Shown one piece after another: positions 5,556 through 13,457 of a stretch of 23,523 nucleotides of DNA. The DNA comes from Bacteroidales bacterium (lineage in GTDB: Bacteria; Bacteroidota; Bacteroidia; Bacteroidales; P3). The translations under genes and the position numbers were made by a program. The notes below the pieces were generated by a model. The model worked only from the letters and a program-made list of their open reading frames with translations, was not told the DNA's origin and did no database searches. The first letter of the stretch is position 1. Each line of letters begins with the position of its first letter. Where the stretch lies: positions 1 through 23,523 of the forward strand of contig SFPR01000033.1 of the NCBI GenBank assembly GCA_004551865.1, read 5' to 3'.

Positions 5556-7349
5556 ATGGCGAAATACAAAATGCACATTTTGGTCTGCGGAGGTACGGGC
5601 TGTAGTGCATCTCGAAGCCACGAGATTACAAAAAATCTTCAAGCTGCATTGAAAGACAAGGGTTTGGAAGAACAAGTACAGGTTATTCTTACAGGTTGTT
5701 TCGGTTTCTGTGAGAAAGGTCCGATAGTTAAGGTTATGCCGGACAACACTTTCTATACCGAAGTGAAACCCGAAGATGCTTTGGAGATAGTTGAAGAACA
5801 CGTTATCAAAGGTCGTAAGGTCAAAAGACTTCTTTACACCGACCCTGAGACAAAAGAACACGTTGCAGACTCGAAGCACATGAACTTCTACAAGAAACAG
5901 TTGCGTATTGCTTTGAGAAACTGTGGTTTTATTGACCCTGAAAACATTGAAGAATACATTGCAAACGACGGATATGCCGCTGTTGCAAAGTGTTTGACCG
6001 AGATGACACCTCAACAAGTCATCGAGGAAATAAAGCTCTCGGGATTGAGAGGCCGAGGCGGCGGAGGATTTCCTACAGGTGTCAAGTGGGAAATAGCATC
6101 CAAGAATCATGCAGACCAAAAGTACGTTGTATGTAATGCCGATGAGGGAGACCCCGGAGCGTTCATGGATAGAAGTATTTTGGAGGGAGACCCTCACTCT
6201 GTGATTGAGGCAATGACGATAAACGGTTATGCAATCGGTGCAACCAAAGGTCTTGTCTATATACGTGCAGAGTATCCTTTGGCAATAGACCGCCTACAAA
6301 CTGCAATCAAGCAGGCAAGAGAGTATGGCGTTTTGGGCAAGAATTTGTTCGGAACCGACTTTGATTTTGATATTGAGCTACGTTTTGGAGCAGGAGCTTT
6401 TGTTTGTGGAGAGGAAACAGCACTTATCCATTCCATGGAGGGAAAACGTGGAGAACCTACGTTCAAACCACCATTCCCTGCTCAGAGTGGTTACTTGCAA
6501 AAGCCTACCAACGTAAACAATGTGGAAACATACGCTAACATTCCTATTATTATATTGAAAGGAGCGAACTGGTTCAACAAAATTGGTACGGAAAAATCAA
6601 AGGGAACGAAAGTTTTTGCACTCGCCGGACAGATTAACAATGTGGGATTGATAGAAGTGCCGATGGGAATTACTCTTCGTGAAGTTATTTACGAGATTGG
6701 TGGCGGCATAAAGAACGGAAAGAAGTTCAAAGCCGTTCAGACCGGAGGACCTTCGGGCGGATGTTTGACTGAAAAGCACCTCGACACACCGATAGATTAT
6801 GATAACCTTATTGCGGCAGGCTCGATGATGGGTTCGGGAGGAATGGTTGTAATGGACGAAACCTCATGTATGGTATCAATTGCAAAGTTCTATCTCGAAT
6901 TTACTTGTGAGGAAAGTTGCGGAAAGTGTTCCCCTTGTCGTATAGGAAACAAGAGAATGTTGGAACTTCTTGACAAAATGACCAAAGGACAAGGTACCAT
7001 GGAGGATTTGGAAACCTTAAAGAACCTTGCCGGAGTTATTAAAGACACAGCCTTGTGTGGCTTGGGCCAAACCTCACCTAATCCTGTGCTTTCGACAATT
7101 AACAACTTCTGGGACGAATATGTTGAACACGTTAAGGAAAAGAAATGTAGGGCAGGAGCTTGCAAGAGCTTGATGCAATACGTTATTGACCCTGATGTGT
7201 GTGTGGGTTGTACTTCATGTGCAAGAAACTGCCCTGTCAATGCAATTCAGGGCGAGAGAAAGTCGCCACATCATATCAATCAGGAGATATGTATCAAGTG
7301 TGGTACTTGTATTGAGAAGTGCAAGTTCAATGCAATCAGTATTAAATAA
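5556..7349 (+). CDS. hndC: NAD(P)-linked [FeFe] hydrogenase, NuoF-like flavin subunit (HndC/HydB)
   Basis: A 597-aa flavin and iron-sulfur subunit where NAD(P)H meets the complex. An N-terminal thioredoxin-like [2Fe-2S] domain has Cys11, Cys16 (CGGTGC) and Cys48, Cys52 (TGCFGFC). Next comes the NuoF core with the FMN/NADH glycine loop GLRGRGGGGFPTG (163-175) and CNADEGDPGAF (193-203). An SLBB region (about 355-405) follows, then the [4Fe-4S] site of Cys455, 458, 461 (ESCGKCSPCRIG) and Cys501. The C-terminus is a 2x[4Fe-4S] ferredoxin with Cys549/552/555/559 and 579/582/585/589. This architecture is that of HydB/HndC in soluble trimeric or tetrameric hydrogenases, many of which bifurcate electrons between NADH and ferredoxin. 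Complex I NuoF lacks both extra domains. The gene lies between hndB and hndD in one operon. Confidence 0.93.
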   Translation: MAKYKMHILVCGGTGCSASRSHEITKNLQAALKDKGLEEQVQVILTGCFGFCEKGPIVKVMPDNTFYTEVKPEDALEIVEEHVIKGRKVKRLLYTDPETKEHVADSKHMNFYKKQLRIALRNCGFIDPENIEEYIANDGYAAVAKCLTEMTPQQVIEEIKLSGLRGRGGGGFPTGVKWEIASKNHADQKYVVCNADEGDPGAFMDRSILEGDPHSVIEAMTINGYAIGATKGLVYIRAEYPLAIDRLQTAIKQAREYGVLGKNLFGTDFDFDIELRFGAGAFVCGEETALIHSMEGKRGEPTFKPPFPAQSGYLQKPTNVNNVETYANIPIIILKGANWFNKIGTEKSKGTKVFALAGQINNVGLIEVPMGITLREVIYEIGGGIKNGKKFKAVQTGGPSGGCLTEKHLDTPIDYDNLIAAGSMMGSGGMVVMDETSCMVSIAKFYLEFTCEESCGKCSPCRIGNKRMLELLDKMTKGQGTMEDLETLKNLAGVIKDTALCGLGQTSPNPVLSTINNFWDEYVEHVKEKKCRAGACKSLMQYVIDPDVCVGCTSCARNCPVNAIQGERKSPHHINQEICIKCGTCIEKCKFNAISIK

Positions 7350-7381
7350 GGAAGTGTCGTAGATAGAAATTGTTTTAGAAA

Positions 7382-9154
7382 ATGGAAATGATAAATTTGA
7401 CAATAGACGGCAAGGCTGTACAGGCTGAAAAGGGACAAACAATCCTCAAAGTTGCCCGTCAAAACGGAATAGACATACCAACACTCTGCTATTATGAACT
7501 AAACGGACAGAAACTCGAAAACAAACCGGGCGGATGTCGTGTTTGCGTGGTAGAGGTCGAGGGAAGAAAAAATCTTGCACCTGCATGTGCCACAGAGGTT
7601 ATGGAGGGCATGGTGGTAAATACTCACTCTCTCAGAGTTGTCAATGCAAGAAGAACGGTTGTTGAACTGATTCTTTCAGACCACCCTGCAGATTGTTTGA
7701 GCTGCTCAAAGAGCGGCAACTGCGAATTGCAGAAACTTGCACAAAAGTTGGGCATCAGAGAAATTCACTTCAAGGGTGAACAATCCACGTACAGAAAAGA
7801 CGATTCTCCTTCAATTATAAGAGATGTAGATAAGTGCATTATGTGTCGTCGTTGCGAGACTGTATGTAACCAACTTCAAACCGTGGGTGCTTTAAGTGCC
7901 ATCAACAGAGGCTTTGAAGCTGTTGTGGCAACCGCATTTGAGCAAGACTTGGTAAAATCTCCTTGTACAATGTGTGGACAATGTGTGATGGCTTGTCCCG
8001 TCGGAGCTCTCAGTGAAGTAAATCAAACAAGACAAGTTATACAAGCAATAAGCAATCCAAAGAAGACGGTCATAGTTCAAACTGCACCGGCTGTTCGTGT
8101 TGCATTGGGTGAAGAGTTTGGCTATCCTGCCGGCACAATAGTTACCGGAAAAATGGCAGCAGCTCTCAGACGTATCGGATTTGATTACGTTTTCGACACA
8201 GACTTTGCGGCAGACCTTACAATAATGGAGGAGGGTACCGAGTTGTTGGACAGAATAAGCCGTTATGTAAAGGGCGATAAAGACGTGAAGTTGCCAATCC
8301 TTACTTCATGTTGTCCGGGCTGGGTAAACTTCTTCGAGACCAACTACCCAGATATGCTTGATGTGCCTTCAACTGCCAAAAGTCCTCAACAAATGTTCGG
8401 AGCAGTCGCAAAGAACTATTGGGCAGAGAAATTGGGTATCAAGAGAGAGGATATGGTAGTAGTATCCGTCATGCCATGCGTGGCAAAGAAGTACGAATGT
8501 CAGCGAGACGAGTTCAAAACAGATGGTAATCCTGATGTAGATTATTCATTGACCACAAGAGAGTTGGCAGAGTTGATAAAGCAATTTAACATCGACTTTA
8601 CATCATTGCCTGAAGAAGATTTCGATATGCCGCTCGGAGCATCTACCGGAGCAGCAGTAATCTTCGGAGCAACCGGAGGAGTTATCGAAGCAGCAGCTCG
8701 TACAGCATACGAAATATTTACAGGAAAGACTTTGGACAAGGTAGATTTCACCGAACTCAGAGGCTTGGAGGGTGTTAGAGAGGCAACAATCGACTTTGAC
8801 GGAACACCAATCCATCTCGGCATTGCCCATGGTCTCGGAAATGCTCGTAAACTTTTGGATAGCATACGCAGGGGAGAAGCAAACTATCATGCAATCGAAG
8901 TCATGGCATGTCCGGGCGGTTGTATCGGAGGAGCAGGTCAGCCATATCACCACGGCGATTTCTCAATCGTAGAGAAGAGACACGAAGCTATCTATCGCGA
9001 AGACGCAAACAAACCGCTCAGAAAGTCTCACGAAAACCCATACATCAAACAGTTGTATGACGAATACTTCGGAAAACCATGCGGAGAAAAATCACATCAT
9101 TTGCTCCACACACACTATTTCGACAAATCCAAACAAGTAGAAGTGGAAGCCTAA
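7382..9154 (+). CDS. hndD: [FeFe] hydrogenase catalytic subunit (HndD/HydA), group A
   Basis: A 590-aa cytosolic catalytic subunit carrying the H-cluster, which interconverts H2 with protons and electrons. An N-terminal plant-type [2Fe-2S] domain has Cys36, 52, 55 and 69. A His-ligated cluster follows (His101, Cys105, 108, 114), then two [4Fe-4S] clusters (Cys152/155/158/162 and Cys195/198/201/205). All three H-cluster signatures are present: TSCCPGW (308-314, Cys310 for proton transfer and Cys311 as ligand), MPCVAKKYE (364-372), and EVMACPGGCIGGAGQP (506-521, Cys510 and Cys514). The third has Ala in place of the more usual Gly in GGGQP. The C-terminal 40 residues match the fused small-subunit region (YIKQLYDEYFGKP). 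With HndC and HndA beside it, group A3 is likely. No HydE, HydF or HydG maturase is in the window. Confidence 0.96.
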   Translation: MEMINLTIDGKAVQAEKGQTILKVARQNGIDIPTLCYYELNGQKLENKPGGCRVCVVEVEGRKNLAPACATEVMEGMVVNTHSLRVVNARRTVVELILSDHPADCLSCSKSGNCELQKLAQKLGIREIHFKGEQSTYRKDDSPSIIRDVDKCIMCRRCETVCNQLQTVGALSAINRGFEAVVATAFEQDLVKSPCTMCGQCVMACPVGALSEVNQTRQVIQAISNPKKTVIVQTAPAVRVALGEEFGYPAGTIVTGKMAAALRRIGFDYVFDTDFAADLTIMEEGTELLDRISRYVKGDKDVKLPILTSCCPGWVNFFETNYPDMLDVPSTAKSPQQMFGAVAKNYWAEKLGIKREDMVVVSVMPCVAKKYECQRDEFKTDGNPDVDYSLTTRELAELIKQFNIDFTSLPEEDFDMPLGASTGAAVIFGATGGVIEAAARTAYEIFTGKTLDKVDFTELRGLEGVREATIDFDGTPIHLGIAHGLGNARKLLDSIRRGEANYHAIEVMACPGGCIGGAGQPYHHGDFSIVEKRHEAIYREDANKPLRKSHENPYIKQLYDEYFGKPCGEKSHHLLHTHYFDKSKQVEVEA

Positions 9155-9174
9155 CCTCAAAAAAGTAAAAGACA

Positions 9175-9651
9175 ATGGCAAAAGTAAAGTTATCAGAAGA
9201 TAAGATAAAGAAAATCAAAGCGATTTGTGCCGAATTTGGCAACAAACCCGGCGAAGCAATCAACGTATTGCACAGAGTACAAGGTGAATTTGGCTATCTT
9301 CCTGCCGAAGTACAGGAGTTGATAGCAATGGAATTGGGAGTTTCTGCCGCAACAATTTATGGTATAGTAACCTTCTACTCATTCTTCACCATGATACCAA
9401 AGGGCGAACACCCGATTTCGGTATGTATGGGAACGGCATGCTATGTCAGAGGTTCCGAAAAGGTGTTGGACGAGTTCAAACGCCAACTTGGCATAGGCAT
9501 AGGCGAAACTACACCTGACGGTAAGTTCTCGCTTAACTGCCTTCGTTGCGTCGGAGCGTGCGGACTTGCACCTGTTGCAATGATTGGTGATAAGGTTTAC
9601 GGACGTCTTACACCCGACATGGTCAAAGACATAATCAACGAGTACAACTAA
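9175..9651 (+). CDS. hndA: NAD(P)-linked [FeFe] hydrogenase, NuoE-like subunit (HndA/HydC)
   Basis: A 158-aa NuoE-type [2Fe-2S] subunit that works beside the HndC flavin subunit. The N-terminal helical bundle contains EAINVLHRVQGEFGYLP (27-43) and the family stretch GVSAATIYGIVTFYSFF (55-71). The thioredoxin-like domain supplies Cys84 and Cys89 (CMGTAC) and Cys125 and Cys129 (CVGAC). Length and motifs match NuoE/HydC/HndA. It is the last gene of the operon, 20 nt after hndD, and is followed by a strong terminator. In many genomes this subunit is encoded first, so the B-C-D-A order is worth noting. Confidence 0.93.
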   Translation: MAKVKLSEDKIKKIKAICAEFGNKPGEAINVLHRVQGEFGYLPAEVQELIAMELGVSAATIYGIVTFYSFFTMIPKGEHPISVCMGTACYVRGSEKVLDEFKRQLGIGIGETTPDGKFSLNCLRCVGACGLAPVAMIGDKVYGRLTPDMVKDIINEYN

Positions 9652-9680
9652 CCTTATTTGATAAATCACTAACCGAGTAG

Positions 9681-9716
9681 GGCAGAGAGGAACGGTAGTT
9701 CTTTTCTGCCTTTTCT
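9681..9716 (+). terminator. Rho-independent terminator of the hydrogenase operon
   Basis: A 13-bp stem (9681-9693 with 9698-9710, including a few G-T pairs) closes a GGTA loop and is followed by TTTTCTG. It begins 29 nt after the hndA stop codon. Confidence 0.85.
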
Positions 9717-9753
9717 GTAAGCTGATTTTCAGAAGTTTAGATTTGCTCAAAAT

Positions 9754-9831
9754 AAAACGCCGTTTTAGTAGTGCTAAAACGGCGTTTTTTACTTCACAAA
9801 ACGGCGATTTATTTTCACAAAATGGCGATTT
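9754..9831. repeat. Second phased near-palindrome array (four copies)
   Basis: Copies centred at 9760, 9782, 9804 and 9825 give spacing of 22, 22 and 21 bp. The first two are perfect and opposite in orientation. Together they form a 15-bp stem (9754-9768 with 9774-9788) with a TAGTG loop and T-runs on both sides, a plausible bidirectional terminator for the convergent genes. The third and fourth copies are degenerate (AAAACGGCGATTT, AAAATGGCGATTT). The fourth overlaps the flippase stop codon at 9830-9832. Confidence 0.92.
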
Positions 9832-11032
9832 ATTTTTGGCATCTCAAATATACCACAAATTCAACCAAAAAAGAAACGCAATAGGACACACAAGCGGTGA
9901 TTGCAGCACCCGATATTCCGTAGCGGGGAACCAAGCCGAAACACCCAATCAGTGTAACACCCAATCCGAGCAGGGAGGCAAGGGTGGTTGTCTTGAAGTT
10001 GCCCTTTGCAAACAAATATTGAGTGAAATTGCTTGAAATACTCAAAAACAAAATTCCTATCGAAAGCATACGCATCACATCTCTTACTCTGTCAAAGTCA
10101 TCTCCGAACACAAAACAATAAACCTCCGCAGGAAGAAAGTCAAAGAACAACAATGCCAAAAGGGTAACTCCTCCGTTAATCAAGCACATACGATTGGTCA
10201 GACGCTTGCTTTGAGAATGATTTTCGGTGTTTGACAGCTTGGAATACTGCACCAAGGCAAGCGAAGAACCGAACAACATCACCGCTTCGCCAATCGACAC
10301 TCCGTTGGAGTAAATTCCCACCATGCTTTCGCCACAATAAAAACCCAAAACATAAAACGACAACCGGTAGTTGAGGCTTTGAGTTATCGAACCAAGCTGT
10401 TTTGTTGCACCAAGTTTGAAAAGAGTGGAGAAAAGAGGCTGAGAATTACTGTTGTTTCTCGCAAAGATCTGCTTGTAATCATCTTTCAGATATACACAAC
10501 CGCACACTGCCGACATACCATAGCCTGCCAACATTGCCACAATGCAATCCGAAACAGAATTGAGAGCCGAAAAACAGTGCAACACACCCAAATATCCGAA
10601 AGAAATCAGAGGATAAAGCAATTTGACAAGGTTTGCCTGTTTCACCTGTTCTTTTCCGAGGAGCAAAAACTGATTTATTTCACCTGTTGCGGCAATAACG
10701 GCAATCAATATGCTCTCAAAAATAAACATCGGAGCTTCCGAACCCATAAAAACAAAGGGCAGCAATACCACAAAGGCACTTGCGAAAACCCAAAGCAAAG
10801 AAATACGCAACAAACTGCCGTTGTGCTGTCTCGGAGCAAGATAAACCAAAGTTGAATTGCCCACAAGAGTAAACAAAAGCATCAACAAATATATATTGTA
10901 CACCACAATCGCCTGCTCACCCTTGCCAGCAGAACCCAACACCCTGCTTATAAGCACTACGGTTGCGAAGCTCAGCAAGGCAGACGAAAATTTGGTAAAC
11001 AAAGTATTGATAATGTTTCTGAACATCAGCAT
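9830..11032 (-). CDS. Polysaccharide flippase-like membrane protein (MOP/Wzx type)
   Basis: A 400-aa inner-membrane protein with about 12 predicted hydrophobic segments and an N-terminus typical of the MOP exporter superfamily. The opening is NIINTLFTKFSSALLSFATVV, followed by LISRVLGSAGKGEQAIV, where an R-x-LG-x-x-x-x-G loop sits between the first two helices. Such proteins move lipid-linked oligosaccharides across the inner membrane. No glycosyltransferase or polymerase lies next to it, so the cargo is unknown. The ATG at 11030-11032 lies 18 nt from a good -7 element, with another ATG two codons later. The stop codon lies inside the last palindrome of the adjacent array, so the final codons derive from or abut the repeat. 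Confidence 0.82.
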   Translation of the reverse strand: MLMFRNIINTLFTKFSSALLSFATVVLISRVLGSAGKGEQAIVVYNIYLLMLLFTLVGNSTLVYLAPRQHNGSLLRISLLWVFASAFVVLLPFVFMGSEAPMFIFESILIAVIAATGEINQFLLLGKEQVKQANLVKLLYPLISFGYLGVLHCFSALNSVSDCIVAMLAGYGMSAVCGCVYLKDDYKQIFARNNSNSQPLFSTLFKLGATKQLGSITQSLNYRLSFYVLGFYCGESMVGIYSNGVSIGEAVMLFGSSLALVQYSKLSNTENHSQSKRLTNRMCLINGGVTLLALLFFDFLPAEVYCFVFGDDFDRVRDVMRMLSIGILFLSISSNFTQYLFAKGNFKTTTLASLLGLGVTLIGCFGLVPRYGISGAAITACVSYCVSFLVEFVVYLRCQK

Positions 11033-11049
11033 TACAAATAAGTCGATTG

Positions 11050-11088
11050 CAAAGGTAAGGCTTTTTTGTTGATAAATTCGTACATTTG
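11050..11088. promoter_or_regulatory. Interleaved divergent promoters (flippase and HAD phosphatase)
   Basis: On the minus strand TACCTTTG (plus 11050-11057) serves the flippase. On the plus strand TACATTTG (11081-11088) serves the HAD gene. The -7 boxes are 23 bp apart and back to back, so each promoter's -33 region abuts or overlaps the other's -7 box. Both leaders would be very short (about 10-20 nt). The two promoters probably cannot be occupied at once. Confidence 0.65.
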
Positions 11089-11111
11089 CACACAGATTGA
11101 ACGAAGCGAAG

Positions 11112-11759
11112 ATGAAATACAAAGCATTTTTATTTGACTTTGACGGCGTAATTGCAGATACCGAACACTATTACACCGACTTTTGGACCATTCAAGGCAG
11201 GATTTACTTTCCCGACATGCCGGACTTTGCCAACCAAATCAAGGGACGCAGTCTCAAAACAATATATGAAGACTATTTTTCTTGTCTTCCAAAGGCGAGA
11301 AAGCAGATAGAACAAGCACTCAAAGCCCAAGAAGCCGATATGAAATATCCGCTTGTTTCGGGAGCAGCCGAGTTTCTTCAACTCAGCCGACAATATGTCA
11401 AAACAGCCTTGGTAACAAGCAGTTCTGAAAGCAAGATGCAACACGTCTATGAGCAGTTGCCCTTTATCAGAGAGAGCTTCGATGTCATAATCACAGCTGC
11501 CGACATCATACGCAGCAAGCCTTCGCCGGAGTGTTACCTTCTTGCAGCAGAGAGACTCGGAGTTACGCCTGATGAATGCGTCGTTTTTGAAGACTCCGAA
11601 GCAGGCATACAATCGGCAAAGAATGCCGGCATGAAAATCGCCGCCCTTGCCACCACCCTTAGTCGTCAAACCCTCATGCCACTTGCCGACACAATAATCG
11701 ACAACTTCACCAACCAAACTCCGGAAACAATAGCCCTCCGACTTGATAAGCAGGAGTGA
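11112..11759 (+). CDS. HAD-superfamily hydrolase, subfamily IA (beta-phosphoglucomutase-like)
   Basis: A 215-aa cytosolic phosphatase or phosphomutase. HAD motif I is FDFDGVIADTE (Asp9 nucleophile, Asp11), followed by an alpha-helical cap (about 17-85). Motif II is LVTSSSES (Ser/Thr near 102), motif III is Lys136 in RSKPSPECYLLAAERLG, and motif IV is VVFEDSEAGIQSAKNAG (Glu160, Asp161). The layout matches the family of beta-phosphoglucomutase and sugar-phosphate phosphatases. The substrate cannot be read from the sequence. The start at ATG 11112 is set by the promoter and by the nucleophile lying 9 residues in. It is a single gene, followed by its own spacer and a new promoter. Confidence 0.88.
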   Translation: MKYKAFLFDFDGVIADTEHYYTDFWTIQGRIYFPDMPDFANQIKGRSLKTIYEDYFSCLPKARKQIEQALKAQEADMKYPLVSGAAEFLQLSRQYVKTALVTSSSESKMQHVYEQLPFIRESFDVIITAADIIRSKPSPECYLLAAERLGVTPDECVVFEDSEAGIQSAKNAGMKIAALATTLSRQTLMPLADTIIDNFTNQTPETIALRLDKQE

Positions 11760-11807
11760 AAATCTCAAAAACGGCGGATTAAAATTCGTTTTTTTTGCTC
11801 AATTTGC

Positions 11808-11837
11808 TTGTTATTTCAAAAAAACGTTGTATCTTTG
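11808..11837 (+). promoter_or_regulatory. Promoter of the NUDIX gene
   Basis: TTG at 11808-11810, a 19-nt spacer and TATCTTTG at 11830-11837 match the Bacteroidota consensus very well. The ATG follows 35 nt later. A lone degenerate copy of the near-palindrome (AAAACGGCGGATT) lies just upstream, at about 11768-11780. Confidence 0.82.
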
Positions 11838-11872
11838 CATTCTCTACTATACATCTGTCGTGTTACTATACT

Positions 11873-12640
11873 ATGGAGAAAAGATATTCATACGATTATC
11901 CGCGTCCGATGGTTGCGACTGATTGTGTCGTATTTGGGTTTGACGGAAGCGGGTTGAAAGTCCTCCTTGTGAGAAGAGGAGGAGAGCCTTACGCAGACTA
12001 TTGGGCTTTGCCGGGCGGATTTATGCAGATGAACGAAACGGCAGAAGAATGTGTAAAACGTGAGTTGCTGGAAGAAACATCAATAGAACCTTTGCACATC
12101 GAACAATTTCACACATTTACAGCGGTCAAGAGAGATAGCAGAGACAGAGTTCTTTCGATAGCATTCTTTGCTTTGAGTAATTTGAAAGAGGTTGAGGGAG
12201 GAGATGATGTCAAAGAAGCTCGTTGGTTTGACTTGAACGATATTCCTGATTTGGCGTTTGACCACAACGAAATAATAGCTTTGGCATCAAAATCTTTGAG
12301 AGAAAGAATAGCATTTGAACCTATAGGATTTGAAATGATGCCGGATACCTTCTCTATGACTTATTTGCAACGCTTGTACGAGGCAATACTCGGAATAAAG
12401 TTTGACAGACGCAATTTCTATCGTAAGATTCTTACTCTCGGCATTTTGGAAAGAGCAGACGGCAAACAGAGTGTATGGTTGAGCAAGATGAAGGGCGAAT
12501 ACAATCCTGCGGATTACCCTGAAGGTCATACTGAAAAGAAAAAGGGCGCTCCTTCAAGGATACCTTATCTATACAAGTTCAATAGGGAGAAATACGACTT
12601 GTTGAAAAAGAAAGGCAATGGTTTCAGATTAGAATTTTAG
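11873..12640 (+). CDS. NUDIX domain protein with C-terminal winged helix (NrtR/AraR-like)
   Basis: A 255-aa protein with an N-terminal NUDIX domain (about 10-145) and a C-terminal winged-helix-like domain (about 150-235, including TYLQRLYEAILG and RRNFYRKILTLGILE). The NUDIX box keeps the metal-binding core: Gly49, Glu55, then Arg63-Glu64-Leu65-x-Glu67-Glu68. The usual EExG glycine is Ser70. Family members in Bacteroidota include transcription regulators that sense ADP-ribose or sugars, and also active hydrolases. This copy could be either. No NAD or sugar genes flank it, so the regulon is not visible. The C-terminus is lysine-rich. It has its own promoter and terminator and is probably monocistronic. 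Confidence 0.85.
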   Translation: MEKRYSYDYPRPMVATDCVVFGFDGSGLKVLLVRRGGEPYADYWALPGGFMQMNETAEECVKRELLEETSIEPLHIEQFHTFTAVKRDSRDRVLSIAFFALSNLKEVEGGDDVKEARWFDLNDIPDLAFDHNEIIALASKSLRERIAFEPIGFEMMPDTFSMTYLQRLYEAILGIKFDRRNFYRKILTLGILERADGKQSVWLSKMKGEYNPADYPEGHTEKKKGAPSRIPYLYKFNREKYDLLKKKGNGFRLEF

Positions 12641-12668
12641 TTTGTTAATACAATCATAATTGCTTCAC

Positions 12669-12705
12669 AATGGGAACGACTGTTATTGTCGCTCCCATTT
12701 TTTTT
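12669..12705 (+). terminator. Terminator of the NUDIX gene
   Basis: AATGGGA-A-CGAC (12669-12680) pairs with GTCG-C-TCCCATT (12688-12699) with one A-C mismatch and a 7-nt loop, followed by a T-run. The -33 TTG of the next promoter (12686-12688) lies at the loop and stem edge. Confidence 0.82.
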
Positions 12706-12714
12706 GTACTTTTG
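12686..12714 (+). promoter_or_regulatory. Promoter of the LutA-like to IspG gene run
   Basis: TTG (12686-12688), an 18-nt spacer and TACTTTTG (12707-12714) lie 20 nt before the ATG at 12735. The element is embedded in the preceding terminator, so termination and reinitiation use the same 45 bp. Confidence 0.65.
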
Positions 12715-12734
12715 TAAAAAAATATAAGGCAGAG

Positions 12735-13454
12735 ATGAAGTTAAATGTTTTCGTTCCGTGTTGTGTCGATCAGTTTTCGCCTACAACGGCAGCCAATTTG
12801 ATAAAATTATTGGAGAGCTTGGGACATACGGTTGAGTACAACAGTGAACAGACCTGCTGCGGCAGATTGTTGTATGACAATGGTAACTGGGATAAAGCCA
12901 AGGAGATAGGAGAGAAGTTTATAGATGATTTTCGCAGTGCGGACTATATCATCACTTGTTCTACTTCTTGTGTCGGTTATATCAAAAACAATTTTGGCAA
13001 ACTCTTTTTCAATACTGCCAATCACAACTCCTACAAGGTTGTAAGAGACAAGGTAATGGACATAAGTGAGTTTTTAGTTTCGTTTATGCACAAAACGGAC
13101 CTCGGAAGTGAGTTTCCGCACAAGGTAAATCTGAATTCAAATTGCCATAGTCTCAATGAATACAATGTAGAAGAAGAAACCAAACTGCTGTTGCAAAAAG
13201 TCAAAGGATTGGAACTGACAAACACCGGCAGCGACAACTTCTGTTGCGGCTTTGGGGGGACGTTTAGTTTGTATAATGAGCCTGTCAGTGCAGCTCTTGC
13301 GAAGAAAAAAATCGACAAAGTACTATCCGAAGGAGCTGAATACATAGTCGGAAACGATACTTCCTGCCTTCTGCACCTTCAATCCTACATTGACAAATAC
13401 AAAGTGAACCTCAAAACCATTCATCTTGTCGATTTACTGATGTATAACAAGTAA
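12735..13454 (+). CDS. CCG-domain iron-sulfur protein (LutA/LldE-like)
   Basis: A 239-aa cytosolic protein with two CCG (cysteine-rich) domains, the fold used by LutA/LldE and the heterodisulfide reductase HdrB family for redox cofactors. The first repeat has VFVPCCVDQF (Cys9-10), EQTCCGRLLYDNG (Cys41-42) and Cys75/Cys79. The second has SNCHSLNEY (Cys137), NFCCGFGGTFSLY (Cys170-171) and TSCLLHL (Cys209). In lactate utilisation LutA works with LutB and LutC, and neither is present here. Instead it leads a tightly spaced run with radical SAM and isoprenoid genes. The start at ATG 12735 fits the promoter, and the stop is 3 nt before the next gene. Confidence 0.85.
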   Translation: MKLNVFVPCCVDQFSPTTAANLIKLLESLGHTVEYNSEQTCCGRLLYDNGNWDKAKEIGEKFIDDFRSADYIITCSTSCVGYIKNNFGKLFFNTANHNSYKVVRDKVMDISEFLVSFMHKTDLGSEFPHKVNLNSNCHSLNEYNVEEETKLLLQKVKGLELTNTGSDNFCCGFGGTFSLYNEPVSAALAKKKIDKVLSEGAEYIVGNDTSCLLHLQSYIDKYKVNLKTIHLVDLLMYNK

Positions 13455-13457
13455 TCA

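Noticed and set aside
5382..6197. Long open frame (271 codons) on the minus strand opposite hndC
   Set aside because: It is antisense to a strongly conserved gene, has no promoter, and its translation resembles no family. It is an artefact of codon use.
11130..11768. 212-codon minus-strand frame opposite the HAD gene
   Set aside because: The plus-strand HAD motifs are complete and in order. The antisense translation is Cys- and Arg-rich with no recognisable domain.
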